Shown in pieces: positions 59,975 through 64,000 of a stretch of 64,000 nucleotides of DNA. Location of the stretch: contig NW_026570302.1 of the NCBI RefSeq assembly GCF_019649055.1, positions 372,001 through 436,000 on the forward strand, given 5' to 3'. Numbering within the stretch: position 1 is the first letter of the stretch; each line of letters starts with the position of its first letter. This DNA is from Paramacrobiotus metropolitanus. Taxonomy: Eukaryota; Tardigrada; Eutardigrada; Parachela; Macrobiotidae. A program made the translations under genes and the position numbers. Below the pieces are notes generated by a model. It made no database searches. It saw nothing but the letters and a program-made list of their open reading frames with translations, and was not told the DNA's origin.

Positions 59975-60350
59975 CTTCCTATTGTTTCGTCCACCATTCA
60001 TTTTGTCCACCATTCATTTTGTCCACCGTTCATTTTGTCCACCATTCATTTTGTCCACCATTCATTTTGTCCACCGTACGTTTTGTATACACTGTAAGCG
60101 TACTGCAGTGCAAATCGAATTCCTTGACGTGATACGTCGCGTCAACGAGTTCGATTTATGCGGCCCACAGCGCACACTGAACTGCAACTGCAAACTTACA
60201 GTCTAGTGTCTTAAGTCAAACTGGCTTCTTACAACCAGTAAGGATTAAGGGACACGTTGTGAGCGGATGGTGGACGAAATGAATGGTGGACAAAATGAAC
60301 GGTGGACAAAATGAACGGTGGACAAAATGAATAGACACGGTTTTAACAGG
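59961..60350. mobile_element. Foldback-like element Y (16-bp CATTCATTTTGTCCAC subrepeats)
   Basis: The left arm (about 59988-60090) has five to six 16-bp units CATTCATTTTGTCCAC; the right arm (about 60266-60332) has four in opposite orientation. ACACCGTTTTAACGG on the left and ACACGGTTTTAAC on the right bound it. It touches or shares an edge with element X and has the same 16-bp plan but a different unit sequence. Confidence 0.7.
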
Positions 60351-62008
60351 ATGGTGTTTTACTGTTCGATGCAGTTTTTTGCCGAAAAACTGGAAAAATA
60401 ACAGTGGTAAAAGAGCCGGCAAGCGTTACAGTTATCGTAGCGCAGGCAATTATTGCATAATTACCGTACGGTAAAATAACACTCAATAAAAGTAATTAGT
60501 TTTGCCATCCATTCTGCTTTCTGCAGTAAAATAGTCAAATTATTTAATCAAGCAAGCCAGCTATATAAACAATATTTCGACACAGATGCATGTTCATAAT
60601 GCTGTTTCTATTAATATGGCAAAAATTTACACACATTGTATTATTATTTAAGTTGCCAGTATTTATTTACTTTGAATTACTTGCTACTCTGGTATTTTTT
60701 GTATGAAATTATTTTGATGTATCACAGTGAGGTACTTATTAAGGCACCAAAAGACCGAAGCGAAGCCCCACTTCAAACGTTCAAATAAGTTGAACGTCCA
60801 AACTTTGCAGCCAGATTTATTAAATAATAGCAGCTGAAATTAATTTTAATTTTTAAAAATTAGATTTCAGAATATATTATTCATGTTTTTAATTCAAATA
60901 AAATTTACGAAATTACATAATCAAAATATTTTTTTTTTAAATTTTGTGCGTGACCGACGTGAGGACTTCGCGTCGCTTCGGTCGATTATTTGCTTGCTAG
61001 TATGAGTTGTACTAATTGCATTATCAACTGTGCTGCACTGCGCTGTATGGTTCGATACTCGGAATCTGTATGGTTCAAACTTTAAACTCGGAATTTTAGT
61101 TTAAGCGAATCGTGTAAAAATTTTTCTCACCGCCATATTACAGCGTACAACTGTACATCACTGATACACAGCGCGCTGTGACTAACGTTGCCAAGCACCC
61201 GAATGATGCAGTACTGCAGTGACATCACGTCGTTTTGCCGGCTTGAACGCGCAGGTGACGCAGACAATCTCACACAGGAATCGGGAGTCTGCAGTTTGCA
61301 TCTGTGGAGAGCTCACCTGCATTCTGCATCACCAATCGAACTACCAGTGTGCACGGCGTTCGATTGCCGATAGTTTCAAGTTCCAAGCAAATCGTTTTTC
61401 GGGTTCTTGCTGTTTGTGTAGTCCTGTGGCCGGTGACGTTGCTCGTGGAGACGAAGGAAGAAGACTCGTGGATTCGTTGGCCAAAGGTAAGAAGAAGCCG
61501 TAAAAGGGACATTCCGTTTTTTAGTCTTCGGTTAATGGTGATGATCTGATGATGTAGGTGATAAAAGTGATGTTAGTAAGCAGTATAATAGCATAGTCGG
61601 TTTAGTGTGAAGCAACGTGGCAGTCTTACTTACGCACTGTAATCCGTCCTGCTTTCCCATTTAACCTACCAGTTTAAAGTTTTCATTACGCTGTTGTGGT
61701 TGTATCATCAACTTGTATGTAGAACATTTTATTCTGACGGTTAGCCGACGGTGGAAGTTTAACCGTTTACTGGAATACTGGTGTACAATACATGATGTTT
61801 CGAAAATCTCGACCATGCAAACGCTTTTCAGCTGCGCTCGTAGTCGATTGCTTTGCTTGATCTCCCTGACAATGTAATAAGCGCATAACCTGTGCTTGGA
61901 AACCTGGAAAAGCAACAGAACAAGTGAAGCTATACGGACTACAGTAAATACTTCGGTTGCAAGCGTCGTTCTCGGTTCTCCTGCGAGTACCTTTCGCCCG
62001 CGCAAAGG
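60351..62008. other. Intergenic, no supported gene
   Basis: AT-rich to 61.1 kb, then more balanced. A frame at 61304-61549 has a hydrophobic stretch and a good donor (CCAAAG|GTAAGA) but no ATG; it is rejected below. Confidence 0.35.
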
Positions 62009-62339
62009 ATAGGAAAGGCTTGGTACTTGGTAGGACTCTGGGTGCTTCTCGTTGCAGTTCCATCCTGAATTCTTCACGATCTCGTGGCTGTATCCCTACA
62101 ACGCTCTGCTTAACCTGTGCTCCACCAAATGGTAGAACATTAAATACTTGGAAAATAATCTTACTGAAATTAATAACATTCAGTTTTAATTAAGTGAAAA
62201 TTTGATAGGAAAGGCTACCATTTGGTGGAGCACAGTAAGCAGAGCGTTGTAGGGATACAGCCACGAGATCGTGAAGAATTCAGGATGGAACTGCAACGAG
62301 AAGCACCCAGAGTCCTACCAAGTACCAAGCCTTTCCTAT
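62009..62339. repeat. Nearly perfect inverted repeat, arms about 125 bp
   Basis: Arms 62009-62135 and 62215-62339 are complementary throughout except a 2-base indel near 62112 (CTTAACCTGTGC against CTTACTGTGC). The spacer is 79 bp and AT-rich. GATAGGAAAGGCT at 62008 is also repeated directly just before the right arm (about 62204-62216). Confidence 0.92.
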
Positions 62340-63015
62340 TTTCTCTGTACCATTCTAATAATGGATCGCTAATTTTGTTCAACAAATTTGTACTATCTTT
62401 TTTACGTAATATTGATCAAAGATTGAACAAAAATTTACGTGAAAAAATTTGCTTATGAAAGTACATAAATATGCTGGTAAAGCTTTTACCACTCTCACGA
62501 TCCGCTAAACTCTGGCATTTTGCATCCACTACACTACGTTCGCTGCGTTGTTTGCGTTTCGTTAGCAGCTGGCAGGCTTAATATTCGAGAAAAAAAGCTC
62601 CGTTAATGATAATAAAATTTTCTAATGTAGGTTTTAATTGTATACTCGTACTGTGTATATATGCACTTGAAGTTTTGTTAAAAATGGTAGAGTTTCCAAG
62701 AAGAATAAAAAACGGAAGTTTTTATTTTGGAGAAAATTTTTTGTTATATTTTGGTAAAACGTTTGTGAATAATAAATTAATGAAAAAGTAAAAGTTTCAC
62801 CTGAAATTAATTATCTATTATTAAAATAAGGTCAATTCTATGCGCCCCAAATTTCCGGTCTAAATTAAAAAGCCAAAAATATATTGTGTTATACGTAGTA
62901 CGATAAAACACGGTGCGCCCAATATCTACTTTTTCGTCTTACCGAAATACCGACGATTACAATTTTGAAATTATACCGATCATTTATACCAATCATTTTT
63001 CAGAAATCGTGAAAA
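62340..63015. other. AT-rich region upstream of the Argonaute exon
   Basis: Probably intron or promoter of the gene to the right. ATTTTTCAG at 62995-63003, just before the start codon, is a good acceptor, so a 5' untranslated exon may lie in this stretch. Confidence 0.4.
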
Positions 63016-63551
63016 ATGGAGATGATCTCCATCAGTCGCCCAGGCGCGGGCAAACTGGGCCGGCCCATCCGCCTCCTGGCCAACCACTTCAAGCTGGAGC
63101 TGCCCACCGAGGGCTTCTTCTACCATTACCACGTGGAGATGGAAGCGCTGGTGTGGCGCGTCCCGGAGACCGGGGGCGGGGACCGTGATCGCAGCCGACA
63201 GCGCAGCGTCGCCGATGACCTGGCCCAGCTGAGCGTTGGCGACCGGAAGGAGGACCGCCCCGAGCGGGTGCTCGTGGAGCTGGGAAAGCCGGTGCAGAAG
63301 GACACCCGGCGGCGCGCCATCACCCGGCTGGTGGAGGAGCACCGCGGCGGGTTGTTCGGGGGCAAGGTGCCGGTGTTCGACGGTGAGAGCAATCTGTTCT
63401 CCGTAGAGGAGCTGCAGGATCCGGCGCTGCTGTCGTCGAAACGGGCAGACCGCAATGTGGAGCTGATTGTGGAACTGCCCAAGGAGGGTCAGTACCGACG
63501 CGCGACGTTGCGGGTGACCTTGCAGGAGTGTAATCCGCTAAAGATTTCATG
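63016..63551 (+). CDS. Argonaute, first coding exon (N domain), runs off the window
   Basis: The 178 residues match the N domain of Argonaute proteins: GKLGRPIRLLANHFKLELP, YHYHVEMEAL, RRRAITRLVEEHRGGLFGG and PVFDGESNLFSVEEL. The PAZ, MID and PIWI parts should follow beyond the right edge. The exon ends in phase 2 at TTCATG|GTATGG. It starts at ATG 63016, with an in-frame TGA just upstream and an acceptor at 63003. Argonautes bind small RNAs and silence matching transcripts (family knowledge); the AGO clade, not PIWI, is suggested by the GRPI and YHY motifs. The exon is strikingly GC-rich compared with its flanks. Confidence 0.85.
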
Positions 63552-64000
63552 GTATGGGTTTCGCGGTTAATACAAATTGAATAAAATGTTTTTCAGATTT
63601 AGAAAAAAATGGTTTTAGATTTAGTAATATCAGTAAATTTGCTATATCTTTTTTCTGAATTTAGTGGGTTGATTTTTCGTTAATTTATTTAGTCAAATAA
63701 ATTAATTTTGCGTTGGTATCTCAGATTTAATTGACACCAGTTGATCTAAAATTTATCAGTAGGTGAATTTCGGTTACAGTATCTGCAGAGTAGTACTTAA
63801 TTATTTATCAACAAAATTCGAGCAGTGTTTTATAACCATGTTGTTTATATCTGGCCGTATATGTAAATGCTACAATATCATAAATGCGTAGGTTTTTAAA
63901 TATTCGAAAGGCGGCTGAGTCTAGACTATTTGTTGTTTAATCGTTGGCGAGAAATAAAATTAATAAAAAAAATGTAATCCGAAAGCTGTACAAAATTTAC
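63552..64000. other. Putative first intron of the Argonaute gene
   Basis: AT-rich, no open frame of note. It begins with the GTATGG donor and no acceptor-exon pair could be recognised before the window ends. Confidence 0.5.

Noticed and set aside
61304-61549. Frame with a hydrophobic segment and a good splice donor
   Set aside because: There is no ATG in frame, and no second exon could be joined.

Overview
This window is animal nuclear DNA, not bacterial. Its genes are split by short GT-AG introns, and it carries Harbinger and hAT transposons, DIRS-type remnants, an Argonaute exon, GT10 fucosyltransferases, F-box and BTB-kelch adaptors and large minisatellites. The mix (small cysteine-rich secreted peptides, F-box and kelch proteins of unusual build, AT-rich flanks) would fit a small ecdysozoan such as a tardigrade. 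That assignment is an impression from gene style and was not tested. All gene models below were built by joining open exons across GT-AG boundaries that keep the frame.

Layout. 0.5-3.2 kb: a three-exon F-box gene (-). 3.5-7.0 kb: an apparently complete PIF/Harbinger transposon with a Myb/SANT-like gene (+) and a DDE transposase (-). 7.0-7.8 kb: a degraded hAT-like element. 8.1-10.3 kb: a BTB-BACK-kelch gene (-). 11.2-12.0 kb: a Harbinger-type MITE. 12.1-15.0 kb: a frameshifted reverse transcriptase (-). 17.0-19.6 kb: a protein kinase fused to kelch repeats (+). 20.4-26.6 kb: two tandem alpha-1,3-fucosyltransferase genes (+) with a broken third copy between them. 27-31 kb: a frameshifted copy of an unknown gene family (-), whose better copy lies at 56.8-58.9 kb. 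31.6-32.8 and 38-40 kb: two related minisatellites in opposite orientation. 35.7-36.0 and 52.6-53.0 kb: tyrosine recombinase and RNase H remnants of DIRS-like elements. 42-44.2 and 53.9-56.6 kb: a segmental duplication, each copy with a two-exon gene for a 56-residue six-cysteine secreted peptide. Between them lie a young element with 244-bp terminal direct repeats (47.0-48.2 kb) and a six-exon WAP-domain secreted protein (-). 59.3-60.4 kb: two foldback elements built from 16-bp subrepeats. 62.0-62.3 kb: a nearly perfect inverted repeat. 63.0 kb to the edge: the first coding exon of an Argonaute.

Functional themes. The F-box and BTB-kelch proteins are probably substrate adaptors of cullin-RING ubiquitin ligases, and the kinase-kelch protein shares the same kind of C-terminal propeller. 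The fucosyltransferases would act in the Golgi. The WAP protein and the twin peptides look exported and may be defence or protease-control factors (inference). The rest is dominated by transposable elements, many non-autonomous and some recent.
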